From: Bordetella genomosp. 9
Lineage (GTDB): Bacteria > Pseudomonadota > Gammaproteobacteria > Burkholderiales > Burkholderiaceae_B
Direction of reading: 5' to 3'
Assembly (NCBI RefSeq): GCF_002261425.1
Contig: NZ_NEVJ01000003.1
Location: forward strand, 3,162,001 to 3,226,000
DNA length: 64,000 bases
In this document: positions 27,313 to 35,272 of the stretch, in pieces
How positions within the stretch are numbered: the first letter of the stretch is position 1
Layout of the letters: each line of letters opens with the position of its first letter
The notes under the pieces: model-generated
The model's input: only the letters and a program-made list of their open reading frames with translations
Databases searched by the model: none
Told to the model about the DNA's origin: nothing
Program-made: the position numbers and the translations under genes

Positions 27313-27359
27313 AACCAGCTGAAATATTTCTGAACGCGCGGCCGCCGGTTTCGGCAAGT

Positions 27360-27384
27360 GAGTTTGATTCTCATTTAGTACAAT
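27360..27384 (+). promoter_or_regulatory. Fur-box-like operator with overlapping -10 element
   Basis: GAGTTTGATTCTCATTTAG (27360-27378) matches 11 of 19 positions of the Fur consensus and holds GATTCTCATT, common in beta-proteobacterial Fur sites. A good -10, TACAAT, follows at 27379-27384, so the site covers the promoter spacer as expected for iron repression. Confidence 0.5.
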
Positions 27385-27408
27385 GTGCGACCTTCAGTCG
27401 GCTCGCAC

Positions 27409-28035
27409 ATGAACAATCCCGCCCGGCGTTCCTATTGGCTCAAGACCTTGCACCAGTGGCACTGGATCAGCGCCGCGCTGTGCCTGGTCGGCATGCTGCT
27501 GTTCGCCGCCACCGGCCTGACCCTGAACAATGCCGGCCTGATCGAGGCGAAGCCCGACGTCTCCACCTTCCGCGCCCGCCTGCCGGACCCGCTGCGCGCC
27601 GCGCTGGAAACCGAAGCGCCGTCCCATCGCGGCGCGCGCCACCCCCTGCCGCCGGATGCCGTGCGCTGGCTCGACGACGCCCTGCGCATCGACGCCCGCG
27701 GCAAGGCGGCCGAATGGTCCGCTGACGAGATCTACCTGTCGCTGCCGCGCGCCGGCGGCGACGCCTGGGTATCCCTGGACCTGGCCAGCGGCGCCGTCGA
27801 GCACGAAGTGACCGACCGCGGCTGGATCGCCTACTTCAACGACCTGCACAAGGGCCGCAACACGGGCAGGGCCTGGAGCTGGTTCATCGACCTGTTCGCC
27901 GTGGCCTGTCTGGTCTTTTCCCTGACCGGCCTGTTCCTGCTGGTCATGCACGCCGGCCGGCGCCTGGCGACCTGGCCGATGGTCGGCCTGGGGCTCGCCA
28001 TTCCCTGCGTGCTGGCCTTGCTGTTCATCCATTGA
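27409..28035 (+). CDS. PepSY-associated transmembrane protein
   Basis: A 208-residue inner-membrane protein. The start at 27409 (MNNPARRSYWLKTLHQWHWI) is preferred over codons lying in the promoter. The first helix is about residues 21-40 (ISAALCLVGMLLFAATGLTL), a periplasmic stretch follows, and two helices end the protein (about 155-175 and 185-205). Conserved His residues (LHQWHW, LHKGRN) could ligate haem. Such proteins pass electrons across the membrane for reduction of ferric siderophores. Here it seems to be the membrane half of a PiuB-type reductase whose flavin half is encoded separately at 30518. Confidence 0.82.
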   Translation: MNNPARRSYWLKTLHQWHWISAALCLVGMLLFAATGLTLNNAGLIEAKPDVSTFRARLPDPLRAALETEAPSHRGARHPLPPDAVRWLDDALRIDARGKAAEWSADEIYLSLPRAGGDAWVSLDLASGAVEHEVTDRGWIAYFNDLHKGRNTGRAWSWFIDLFAVACLVFSLTGLFLLVMHAGRRLATWPMVGLGLAIPCVLALLFIH

Positions 28036-28053
28036 CCCCCGCGAAGAGAACGT

Positions 28054-28569
28054 ATGCGCAAACTGCTAGTCACCGCCTTCCTGGCCGGCACGATCACCCG
28101 CGTCGCGCACGGCGCCGACCTGAATGTCAGCGTCGAGATTCCGCGCCTGGACGTGGCCGAATACCACCGCCCCTATGTGGCGATCTGGATCGAAAACGCC
28201 GACCAGAGCGCGGCCGCGGACCTGGCCGTCTGGTATGACGTGGCCAAGCGCAACCATGAAGGCGAACAGTGGCTGAAGGACCTGCGGCAGTGGTGGCGCC
28301 GCAGCGGCCGCACGCAGCAATTTCCCATCGACGGCGTCAGCGGCGCGACGAAGCCCGTGGGCACGCACGCCGTCCGCCTGGACGGCCGCTCGCCCGCGCT
28401 CGCGGCGCTGAAACCCGGTAAGTACGCGGTGGTCGTCGAGGCCGCCCGCGAAGTCGGCGGACGCGAGCTGGTGCGCGTGCCCTTCGAATGGCCGGCCCAG
28501 GCGCCGCAGCGGCTGGCCGCGCGCGGCCAGCACGAACTGGGCGCCATCGCCGTCGATATCGCCCCCTGA
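28054..28569 (+). CDS. Secreted DUF2271 protein
   Basis: A 171-residue periplasmic protein with a signal peptide ending near AHG-ADL. RPYVAIWIENADQSAAADLAVW and EGEQWLKDLRQWWRR are the family's landmarks, followed by an immunoglobulin-like region (KPGKYAVVVEAAREVGGRELVRVPFEWP). Function unknown. It always travels with PepSY membrane and DUF4198 genes in iron- or flavin-related loci and may scaffold or accept FMN, but no flavinylation motif can be asserted. Confidence 0.85.
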   Translation: MRKLLVTAFLAGTITRVAHGADLNVSVEIPRLDVAEYHRPYVAIWIENADQSAAADLAVWYDVAKRNHEGEQWLKDLRQWWRRSGRTQQFPIDGVSGATKPVGTHAVRLDGRSPALAALKPGKYAVVVEAAREVGGRELVRVPFEWPAQAPQRLAARGQHELGAIAVDIAP

Positions 28570-28594
28570 CCCTTGCACAACCGGAGCCCCGACA

Positions 28595-29395
28595 ATGAAG
28601 CGTTTCCGCCGCCTGGCCGCCATCCTGGCGTTGAGCCTGCCCGCCCTCTCGCAGGCCCACGATATGTGGATCCTGCCCTCTTCCACCGTCCTGTCCGGCG
28701 ACCAGAACTGGATCACCGTGGACGGCGCCGTCGGCAATGACAAGTTCTACTTCGACCATGCGCCGCTGCGCCTGGACGGCCTGGATATCGTCGCGCCCGA
28801 CGGCACGGCGGCGCAGGCCGAGAACGTATTCCGCGGCAAGCTGCGCAGCAGCTTCGACCTGCAGTTGAAGCTGCAAGGCACGTATCGCGTGGCCGTCGTC
28901 AACGACGGCGTCTTCGCCCGCTGGAAAGACGAGGACGGCAAGCCGCAGCGCTACTTCGGCAAGCCCGACGGGCTGCGCGCCGTGCCGGCGAACGCGCGGG
29001 AGCTGGTCATCCAGCAGAGCATGGGCCGCGTCGAAACCTTCGTCACCGCCGGCAAGCCCAGCGCCGTCAAGCCGGTGGGCAAGGGACTGGAGGTGGTGCC
29101 GGTGACGCACCCGAACGACCTGTATGCGGGCGAAGCCGCGACCTTCCAGCTGAACGTGGACGGCAAGCCCGCCGCCGGCATGGAAGTGAACATCGTGCCC
29201 GGCGGCAGCCGCTATCGCGACAAGGTCGAGGAAATCAAGCTGACCACGGGCGCGGATGGACGCTTCCAGGTGCAGTGGCCGCGCCCCGGCATGTACTGGC
29301 TGGAGGCCGCCACGGAAGACGACAAGACCACGGTGCCGCGCGCCACCAAGCGGCGCCTGGCCTACTCCGGCACCTTCGAGGTGTTGGCGCAATAA
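28595..29395 (+). CDS. Secreted DUF4198 protein
   Basis: A 266-residue periplasmic protein. The signal peptide ends SQA, leaving mature HDMWILPSSTVLSGDQNW; an N-terminal His after cleavage can bind metal. The C-terminal third is a carboxypeptidase-regulatory or Big-like fold (VNIVPGGSRYRDKVEEIKLTTG, then FQVQWPRPGMYWLEA). It resembles NikM-type metal-uptake accessory domains. The gene sits between DUF2271 and apbE with only short gaps, so it belongs to the same operon. Its exact role is unknown. Confidence 0.86.
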   Translation: MKRFRRLAAILALSLPALSQAHDMWILPSSTVLSGDQNWITVDGAVGNDKFYFDHAPLRLDGLDIVAPDGTAAQAENVFRGKLRSSFDLQLKLQGTYRVAVVNDGVFARWKDEDGKPQRYFGKPDGLRAVPANARELVIQQSMGRVETFVTAGKPSAVKPVGKGLEVVPVTHPNDLYAGEAATFQLNVDGKPAAGMEVNIVPGGSRYRDKVEEIKLTTGADGRFQVQWPRPGMYWLEAATEDDKTTVPRATKRRLAYSGTFEVLAQ

Positions 29396-29396
29396 C

Positions 29397-30521
29397 GTGG
29401 CCGGCAATCCTTGCGCCTCCGGCGTCCCTGGGATTCCTGGGGTTCCCGACGCGTCGGGCTCCCCCGGCGCCCCCGCGGCCCCTCACGTTCCCGGCGCCAC
29501 CTATGCCATGGGCGCGCCCCATGGCGGCGCCATCCGCGCCCGGTTCGACGGCGTGCGCGGCCTGCCGCGCGCGCTCGCCGGCGCCAGCATGGGCACGACC
29601 TGGTCGGCGCGGCTGGCCGCACCCGTGGGCGTGGCCGAGCACCTGCTGCGCGCGGCCATCCAGGGCGCGCTGGACGAGGTCGTGGCGCAGATGAGCCACT
29701 GGGAGCCGGATTCGGACATCACCCGTTATAACGGCGCCCCCTCCGGCTGGGTCGCGCTGCCGGCCGCCTTCCGCGCGGTGCTGGACTACGGCCTGCACGT
29801 GGCCGACGCCACCGATGGCGCCTATGACCCCGCGATCGGCGCGCTGGTGCGGGCCTGGGGCTTCGGTCCGCGCCAGCGCGCCTACGAACCGCCTTCGGGC
29901 CCGGCGATCGAGGCCGCGCGCCAGCGCGGCGGATGGCGCCGCGTACGGCGCGAAGGCGACCGCGCCTGGCAGGACGGCGGCGTGCAGCTGGACCTGTCCG
30001 CCATCGCCAAGGGCTACGGCGTGGACCGCGCGGCGTGGGCGCTGGACGCCCTGGGCGTCCGGGATTATCTGGTCGAGGTCGGCGGCGAACTGCGCGCGCG
30101 CGGCAACCGTCCCGACGGCCAGCCATGGCGGGTCGCCGTGGAGTGGCCGGACAGCGGCGCGCAGGCCGCCGCCGTGGTCCTGCGCGGGCAGTCCATCGCG
30201 ACGTCGGGCGACTACCGGCGCTACTTCCTGCACAAGGACGACGCGGGCGTGCGCCGCCGGTATTCGCATACGCTGGATCCGCGCAATGGACGGCCGGTCG
30301 ACAACGACGTGGCGTCGGTCACCGTGCTGCACCCCGGCTGCATGCAGGCCGACGCATGGGCCACGGCGCTGACCGTGCTGGGGCTGGAAGCGGGTTTGCA
30401 ATGCGCGCGGCGCCACGGGCTGTCCGCGCTGTTCATCGTGCGGGCAAGGGCTGGGCAGCCACAGGGCTTGCGGATGCGGGCGACGCCAGGCTTCCTGGAC
30501 TGCATCGAGGAAGCATCGTGA
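29397..30521 (+). CDS. apbE: FAD:protein FMN transferase
   Basis: An ApbE-family enzyme that attaches FMN to Thr/Ser residues of partner proteins outside the cytoplasm. LAGASMGTTWSARL, YDPAIGALVRAWGFGP, DLSAIAKGYGVDRAA, VGGELRARG, ATSGDYRRYF and SHTLDPRNGRPV are the family blocks. The start is unclear: GTG 29397, one base after the DUF4198 stop, gives 374 residues with a Gly/Pro-rich, collagen-like first 30 residues and no signal peptide; ATG 29508 gives 337 residues. Neither has a good ribosome site. The stop overlaps the next gene's start (GTGA). Confidence 0.9.
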   Translation: MAGNPCASGVPGIPGVPDASGSPGAPAAPHVPGATYAMGAPHGGAIRARFDGVRGLPRALAGASMGTTWSARLAAPVGVAEHLLRAAIQGALDEVVAQMSHWEPDSDITRYNGAPSGWVALPAAFRAVLDYGLHVADATDGAYDPAIGALVRAWGFGPRQRAYEPPSGPAIEAARQRGGWRRVRREGDRAWQDGGVQLDLSAIAKGYGVDRAAWALDALGVRDYLVEVGGELRARGNRPDGQPWRVAVEWPDSGAQAAAVVLRGQSIATSGDYRRYFLHKDDAGVRRRYSHTLDPRNGRPVDNDVASVTVLHPGCMQADAWATALTVLGLEAGLQCARRHGLSALFIVRARAGQPQGLRMRATPGFLDCIEEAS

Positions 30522-31987
30522 CCGTCCGGCTCTGCATGGCGTGCGTCGTCGTGATCGCCTGGCTGCTGCTGTGCGCCTGGGCGTGGCGGCGCCAGCGCGG
30601 CCGCGGTACGGCCGTCGGTATGACGATCGGCACGGCCGCCGGCGCGCGCGCCGGCGACGCGGTCCTGGTCGTGCACGCCAGCCAGACCGGCCAGGCGCTG
30701 GCCCTGGCGTCGGCCACCGCGCGCGTCCTGCGGGCCAGCGGCCTGTCCGCGCACGCCGCCAGCATCGAGCACGTCGACGCGAAGAGACTGGCCGCATGGC
30801 CCAGCGTGCTGTTCGTCGCCAGCACCTATGGCGAAGGCGATCCGCCCGACGCGGCGGCGGATTTCGCCGGCAAGGCCATGGCGCGCGCCGCCGACCTGCC
30901 GGGACTGCGTTACGCGGTCCTCGCGCTGGGCGATCGCGGCTATCGGAATTTCTGCGGCTTCGGCCACCGCCTGTCGGCGTGGCTGCGGGCCGCGGGCGCC
31001 ACGCCGCTATTCGAGACCGTGGAAGTCGACCGCGGCGATCCGGCGGCGTTGCAGCGCTGGCGGACGCAATTGGCTGTCTTGCAGCCCCAGGCCATGGCCG
31101 ATGCTGATTCCCACGTCGATACCGGCATTGATAGCGGCCTCGATGGCAGCTCGCATAACCGCCCGAATGGCCGCCCGAACGACCGCCTCGATGGGGCGGC
31201 CGATGCCGATCCCTTTGGCGTCGCGGCGCCCCTGGCGACCTGGCGACTGGTTCAACGCATGCACGTCAACGAAGGCAGCAGCGGGGCGCCGTGCTTTCAC
31301 CTCGCGCTGGCGCCGCAAGACGGCGCCGCCGACTGGCAGGCCGGCGACATCGCCGAAATCGCCCTGCCCGGCAACACCGGTACGCAAGCCATGCGCGACT
31401 ACTCCATCGCGTCGCTGCCCGCCGACGGCGCCATCCACCTGCTGGTCCGGCAGCGGCGCGACGCCGAAGGCCGGCTGGGCCCCGGCAGCCGCTGGCTGAC
31501 GCTCGATGCGCCCCTCGGCAGCGCGCTGCGACTGCGCATACGGCCCAATCCCAATTTCCACGGCCCGGCGGACGACCGCCCCATGATCCTCATCGGCAAC
31601 GGCACCGGCATCGCCGGCCTGCGGGCCCACCTGAAGGCGCGGGCCGCCCGCGGCCACCATCGCAACTGGCTGCTGTTCGGCGAGCGGCATGAGGCCCATG
31701 ACCGCCCCTACGGCAGCGATATCGACGCATGGCGGCAAGCCGGCGTCCTGGAAAGGCTGGACCGCGCCTACTCGCGCGACCTGCCGGCCCGCCGCCTGGT
31801 GCAGCACGCCTTGCGCGACGCCGCCGACCTGCTGCGCGCCTGGGTCGCCGCCGGCGCCGCCCTCTACGTCTGCGGCAGCGCGACCGGCATGGCGCGCGGC
31901 GTCGACGAAACGCTGCGCGAAATCCTCGGCGATGCGGGCCTGCATGCCCTGTCGCGCGCCGGCCGTTACCGCCGGGACGTCTATTGA
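30518..31987 (+). CDS. Membrane-anchored flavodoxin/FAD/NADPH reductase (CysJ/PiuB-like flavoprotein)
   Basis: A 489-residue diflavin reductase. GTG 30518 overlaps the apbE stop. Residues 3-21 form one membrane helix. The flavodoxin domain follows (HASQTGQALALA phosphate loop, STYGEGDPPDAA), then a low-complexity Asp/Gly/Asn linker around residues 195-240, then a ferredoxin-reductase part with MRDYSIAS (FAD) and ILIGNGTGIAGLRAHL (NADPH). It likely moves electrons from NADPH to the PepSY membrane protein upstream, for periplasmic iron or flavin reduction. Convergent with metF. Confidence 0.88.
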   Translation: MTVRLCMACVVVIAWLLLCAWAWRRQRGRGTAVGMTIGTAAGARAGDAVLVVHASQTGQALALASATARVLRASGLSAHAASIEHVDAKRLAAWPSVLFVASTYGEGDPPDAAADFAGKAMARAADLPGLRYAVLALGDRGYRNFCGFGHRLSAWLRAAGATPLFETVEVDRGDPAALQRWRTQLAVLQPQAMADADSHVDTGIDSGLDGSSHNRPNGRPNDRLDGAADADPFGVAAPLATWRLVQRMHVNEGSSGAPCFHLALAPQDGAADWQAGDIAEIALPGNTGTQAMRDYSIASLPADGAIHLLVRQRRDAEGRLGPGSRWLTLDAPLGSALRLRIRPNPNFHGPADDRPMILIGNGTGIAGLRAHLKARAARGHHRNWLLFGERHEAHDRPYGSDIDAWRQAGVLERLDRAYSRDLPARRLVQHALRDAADLLRAWVAAGAALYVCGSATGMARGVDETLREILGDAGLHALSRAGRYRRDVY

Positions 31988-31989
31988 CG

Positions 31990-32302
31990 CCTGCCGGTCA
32001 CCCGCCAGCGGCGGCAGCCAGGTCCACCGCCTGTCGCTCAGCATGCCGACGTCCCGCGCGAGCGCGGCGGCCACGTCGGGACGTATACAGGTGACGTGGA
32101 TATGGAATTGATCCTGGGTGCGGCCAAACACGGAATCGGCGGCAAAGCCGATCTGCGTGCGCCGCAGCGGCTTGCCCCGCACCTTTTCCACATAGCCGCG
32201 GTTTTCGTACGCGGCGCGCCAGTAGTTGGGCGTAGCGGTCATCCACAGGAATGGTGCCCAGCATCTACGCGCTTGGATCGTCCACCTGGGCAGCACCGTC
32301 AC
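31990..32302 (-). pseudogene. Remnant of CDP-diacylglycerol diphosphatase (cdh)
   Basis: About 100 codons of the minus strand read as the middle of Cdh: VLPRWTIQ, TPNYWRAAYENRGYVEKVRG, and the catalytic histidine region RTQDQFHIHVTCIRPDVAAAL, then WTWLPPLAG. The first roughly 70-90 residues and the C-terminal third of the enzyme are missing; after LAGDRQAS the frame runs into antisense of the flavoprotein gene. The whole 322-base gap between that gene and metF holds only this relic. No start or ribosome site is convincing. Confidence 0.72.
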
Positions 32303-32309
32303 GCGCCTG

Positions 32310-33158
32310 TCAGGCTTGGCTGGTCAGGTTTTTCCAGATCGCCATGGGCGCTTCCGCGCTGTTCAAGGTGTAGAAGTGCAAACCAGGAGCGCCGCCGTCG
32401 AGCAGCTTGCGGCACAGATCCGTCACCACGTCCACGCCGAACGACCGGATCGACGCCTTGTCGTCGCCGAACTCGGCCAGCCGCAACCGTATCCAGCGCG
32501 GAATCTCGGCGCCGCACATCTGCGAAAAGCGCGCCAGCTGCGTATGGTTGGTGATCGGCATGATGCCCGGCACGATGGGTACCGACACACCCTTGGCCGC
32601 GACACGCTCGACGAAATCGAAATACGCGTCCGGGTTGAAGAAATACTGGGTGATGGCGCTGTCGGCGCCCGCGCGCACCTTGTCCACGAAATGATCCAGG
32701 TCGCGGGACGGATTGTCCGCCTGCGGATGCATTTCGGGATAGGCCGCGACTTCGATATGGAACCAGTCGCCCGTTTCCTTGCGGATGAAGGCGACCAGGT
32801 CGCGCGCGTACTTCAATTCGCCGGCGTCGCCGCCCATGCCGGAGGGCAGGTCGCCGCGCAAGGCCACGACCTGCCGCACGCCTTCTTCGCGATAGGACGC
32901 CAGGATGGCGCGCAGGTCGGCCTGCGTGGCGCCCACGCAGGACAGATGGGGCGCGGCGTCCACGCCCAGGTTGCGCAGGGTGCGCACCGTGCCGGCCGTG
33001 CCTTCGCGCGTGGAGCCCCCCGCGCCGAAAGTCACGCTGACGTAGCGTGGATGGATGGCCAGCATCTGCTTGGCCGCGCGCAGCAGGCGTTCCTGCGCGG
33101 CGATATCGCGTGGAGGAAAGAATTCCAGGCTATACGCCGGCGTCGTGGTATCGGTCAT
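32310..33158 (-). CDS. metF: 5,10-methylenetetrahydrofolate reductase
   Basis: A 282-residue TIM-barrel flavoenzyme that makes 5-methyl-THF for methionine synthesis. YSLEFFPPRDIAAQERLL carries the catalytic Glu, SVTFGAGGSTREGTAGTV the FAD site, and VALRGDLPSG and FHIEVAAYPEMHPQ the conserved core. The ATG at 33158 overlaps the stop codon of the membrane protein upstream (ATGA), so it is coupled to the ahcY operon and falls under the SAH riboswitch. This fits: high SAH signals a need to push the methyl cycle. Confidence 0.96.
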   Translation of the reverse strand: MTDTTTPAYSLEFFPPRDIAAQERLLRAAKQMLAIHPRYVSVTFGAGGSTREGTAGTVRTLRNLGVDAAPHLSCVGATQADLRAILASYREEGVRQVVALRGDLPSGMGGDAGELKYARDLVAFIRKETGDWFHIEVAAYPEMHPQADNPSRDLDHFVDKVRAGADSAITQYFFNPDAYFDFVERVAAKGVSVPIVPGIMPITNHTQLARFSQMCGAEIPRWIRLRLAEFGDDKASIRSFGVDVVTDLCRKLLDGGAPGLHFYTLNSAEAPMAIWKNLTSQA

Positions 33159-33496
33159 GAGACGAGCAAAGTGGACAGCAGGCCCGAGATGATGCTGTAC
33201 AGAATCGCACCGATCACCGCCCACCAGAAGCCGTTGACCTGGAAGCCCTTGAGGATGGACCCGGCGAACCAGAACAACAGCGCATTAAGGACGATCAGGA
33301 ACAGGCCGAGCGTGACCAGGGTAATGGGCAGCGTCAGCAGCACCAGCACCGGCTTGACCAGCATGTTCAGCAGCCCCAGCACCAGCGCGGCGATCAACGC
33401 CGATCCGAAGCTGGCCACCGCAATACCAGGCAGCAGATAAGCCACCACCAGCAAGGCCACCGCGTTAAGGATCCAGACCAGGATCAGGCTCAGCAT
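33155..33496 (-). CDS. Small four-helix membrane protein, phage-holin family 4-2 (YvlD-like)
   Basis: A 113-residue, almost wholly hydrophobic protein with about four helices (ILVWILNAVALLVVAYLLPG, then VLGLLNMLVKPVLVLLTLPI, LIVLNALLFWFAGSIL and FWWAVIGAILYSIISGLL). It is the family called phage holin 4-2 in databases, but it is not in a phage context. It always lies between ahcY and metF in beta-proteobacteria. No function is known. The ATG has GGGAGAA upstream, and its end overlaps metF by 4 bases. Confidence 0.85.
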   Translation of the reverse strand: MLSLILVWILNAVALLVVAYLLPGIAVASFGSALIAALVLGLLNMLVKPVLVLLTLPITLVTLGLFLIVLNALLFWFAGSILKGFQVNGFWWAVIGAILYSIISGLLSTLLVS

Positions 33497-33574
33497 GTTC
33501 GATTCTCCCGCATCGAGTCGTTGAAAGGGGCGGCGGTAGCGCAGAGCATCGCCGTCCCTTGCAAGACTACACCA

Positions 33575-34993
33575 TCAATAGCGGTAGTGATTGCTCTTGA
33601 AGGGGCCGTTGACCGGCACGCCGATGTAGGAAGCCTGGTCGGCGCGCAGCGTGGTCAGGTTGGCGCCCAGCTTTTTCAAGTGCAGGCGGGCAACCTTTTC
33701 GTCCAGCTGCTTGGGCAGCACGTAGACCTGGCCCTTTTCATAGGCGTCGTTGCGCGTGTACAGCTCGATCTGCGCGATGGTCTGGTTGGTGAAGGACGAC
33801 GACATCACGAAGGACGGATGGCCCGTGGCGCAGCCCAGGTTCACCAGACGGCCCTTGGCCAGCAGGATGATGCGCTTGCCGTCCGGGAAAATGACGTGGT
33901 CGACCTGCGGCTTGATTTCTTCCCACTGGCAGCCTTCGAGCGAGGCGACGTCGATTTCGTTGTCGAAGTGGCCGATGTTGCAGACGATGGCCTGGTCCTT
34001 CATGCGATCCATGTGATCGCGGGTGATGACGTTGTAGTTGCCGGTGGCGGTGACGAAGATGTCGGCCTTGTCGACGGCTTCTTCCATGGTCACGACCTTG
34101 TAGCCTTCCATGGCGGCCTGCAGGGCGCAGATCGGGTCGATTTCCGTGACCCAGACCTGGGCGCGCAAGGCCTGGAGCGCCTGCGCGCAACCCTTGCCCA
34201 CGTCGCCGTAGCCGGCCACCACGGCGATCTTGCCGGCCACCATCACGTCGGTGGCGCGCTTGATGCCGTCCACCAGCGATTCGCGGCAGCCATACAGGTT
34301 GTCGAACTTGGACTTGGTGACCGAGTCGTTCACGTTGATGGCGGCGAAGGCCAGTTCGCCGCGTTGCGACATCTGGTACAGGCGGTGCACGCCGGTGGTG
34401 GTTTCTTCCGTCACGCCGCGGATCTGCGCCAGGCGGGTCGAATACCACTTGGGGTCACGCGCCAGGGTGGCCTTGATGGCGGCGAACAGCACGCGTTCTT
34501 CCTCGCTGCCCGGCTTGCCCAGCACGGACATATCCGATTCCGCCTTGGCGCCCAGGTGCAGCAGCAGCGTGGCATCGCCGCCGTCGTCCAGGATCATGTT
34601 GGCGTGCTGGCCATTGGGCCATTCGAAGATCTTGTGGGTGTATTCCCAGTACTGCTCCAGGGTTTCGCCCTTGACGGCGAAAACCGGCGTGCCGCCTTCG
34701 GCGATGGCGGCCGCGGCGTGATCCTGCGTCGAGAAGATGTTGCACGAGGCCCAGCGCACGTCCGCGCCCAGCGCCTTCAGCGTTTCGATCAGCACGGCGG
34801 TCTGGATGGTCATGTGCAGGCTGCCGGCGATGCGCGCGCCCTTCAGCGGCTGGGCGGCGGCGTATTCTTCGCGCGTGGCCATCAGGCCCGGCATTTCGGT
34901 TTCCGCGATGGCGATTTCGCGGCGGCCCCAGCCGGCCAGGCCGATGTCGGCGACGATGTAGTCGGAAACGGATTTTTCGGAAACGGTATTCAT
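33575..34993 (-). CDS. ahcY: S-adenosylhomocysteine hydrolase
   Basis: A 472-residue NAD-dependent enzyme that splits SAH into adenosine and homocysteine. The start at 34993 ([20 protein letters not shown]) matches the family; the frame runs on upstream through the riboswitch without being coding. [20 protein letters not shown] holds the catalytic Asp/Lys, [16 protein letters not shown] the NAD loop, and the C terminus KSNHYRY reaches into the neighbouring subunit. It heads the ahcY-membrane protein-metF operon and is controlled by the SAH riboswitch in its leader. Confidence 0.97.
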   Translation of the reverse strand: MNTVSEKSVSDYIVADIGLAGWGRREIAIAETEMPGLMATREEYAAAQPLKGARIAGSLHMTIQTAVLIETLKALGADVRWASCNIFSTQDHAAAAIAEGGTPVFAVKGETLEQYWEYTHKIFEWPNGQHANMILDDGGDATLLLHLGAKAESDMSVLGKPGSEEERVLFAAIKATLARDPKWYSTRLAQIRGVTEETTTGVHRLYQMSQRGELAFAAINVNDSVTKSKFDNLYGCRESLVDGIKRATDVMVAGKIAVVAGYGDVGKGCAQALQALRAQVWVTEIDPICALQAAMEGYKVVTMEEAVDKADIFVTATGNYNVITRDHMDRMKDQAIVCNIGHFDNEIDVASLEGCQWEEIKPQVDHVIFPDGKRIILLAKGRLVNLGCATGHPSFVMSSSFTNQTIAQIELYTRNDAYEKGQVYVLPKQLDEKVARLHLKKLGANLTTLRADQASYIGVPVNGPFKSNHYRY

Positions 34994-35187
34994 GGGTTTG
35001 GCTCCACGTATGAACGGACGGCGCCACACCGCGGCCGAAACGTGCGCTAGGTCCAGGCCGGCAGCATCATTTCCGCTACGGCCGGGAACACACCATGAAG
35101 GATAGTCGCGCCCCGCCTCTGCCACGCATGCGACAAAGGTGAGCGCCGTTGCAAGCCGCCACGCCCTGCGTGGACAGCCGAACTGGT

Positions 35188-35272
35188 GCCTGAGCCTGGC
35201 GGGGGACATCGTGATTGCTATCTACCGCAATCGCGATCCGCGTCCACCCCGTCGCAACGCTCCTCAGGCGTG
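35188..35272 (-). ncRNA. S-adenosylhomocysteine (SAH) riboswitch
   Basis: On the minus strand, GCCTGAGGAGCGTTGC (from 35269) and GCCAGGCTCAGGC (to 35189) form the closing P1 helix as a perfect 7-base pair stem (GCCTGAG/CTCAGGC) around the conserved GAGGAGCG and CCAGGCTC core of the SAH riboswitch. It turns gene expression on when SAH builds up. About 195 bases separate it from the ahcY start, which must hold the expression platform. Its first bases overlap the stop codon of the glycosyltransferase gene. Confidence 0.9.

Noticed and set aside
33155..33496. Holin-family gene as a sign of prophage
   Set aside because: There are no other phage genes nearby. The gene is part of the ahcY-metF operon typical of beta-proteobacteria.
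33521..35050. A 509-codon frame opposite ahcY
   Set aside because: It is an antisense shadow; the AhcY motifs on the other strand are unmistakable.
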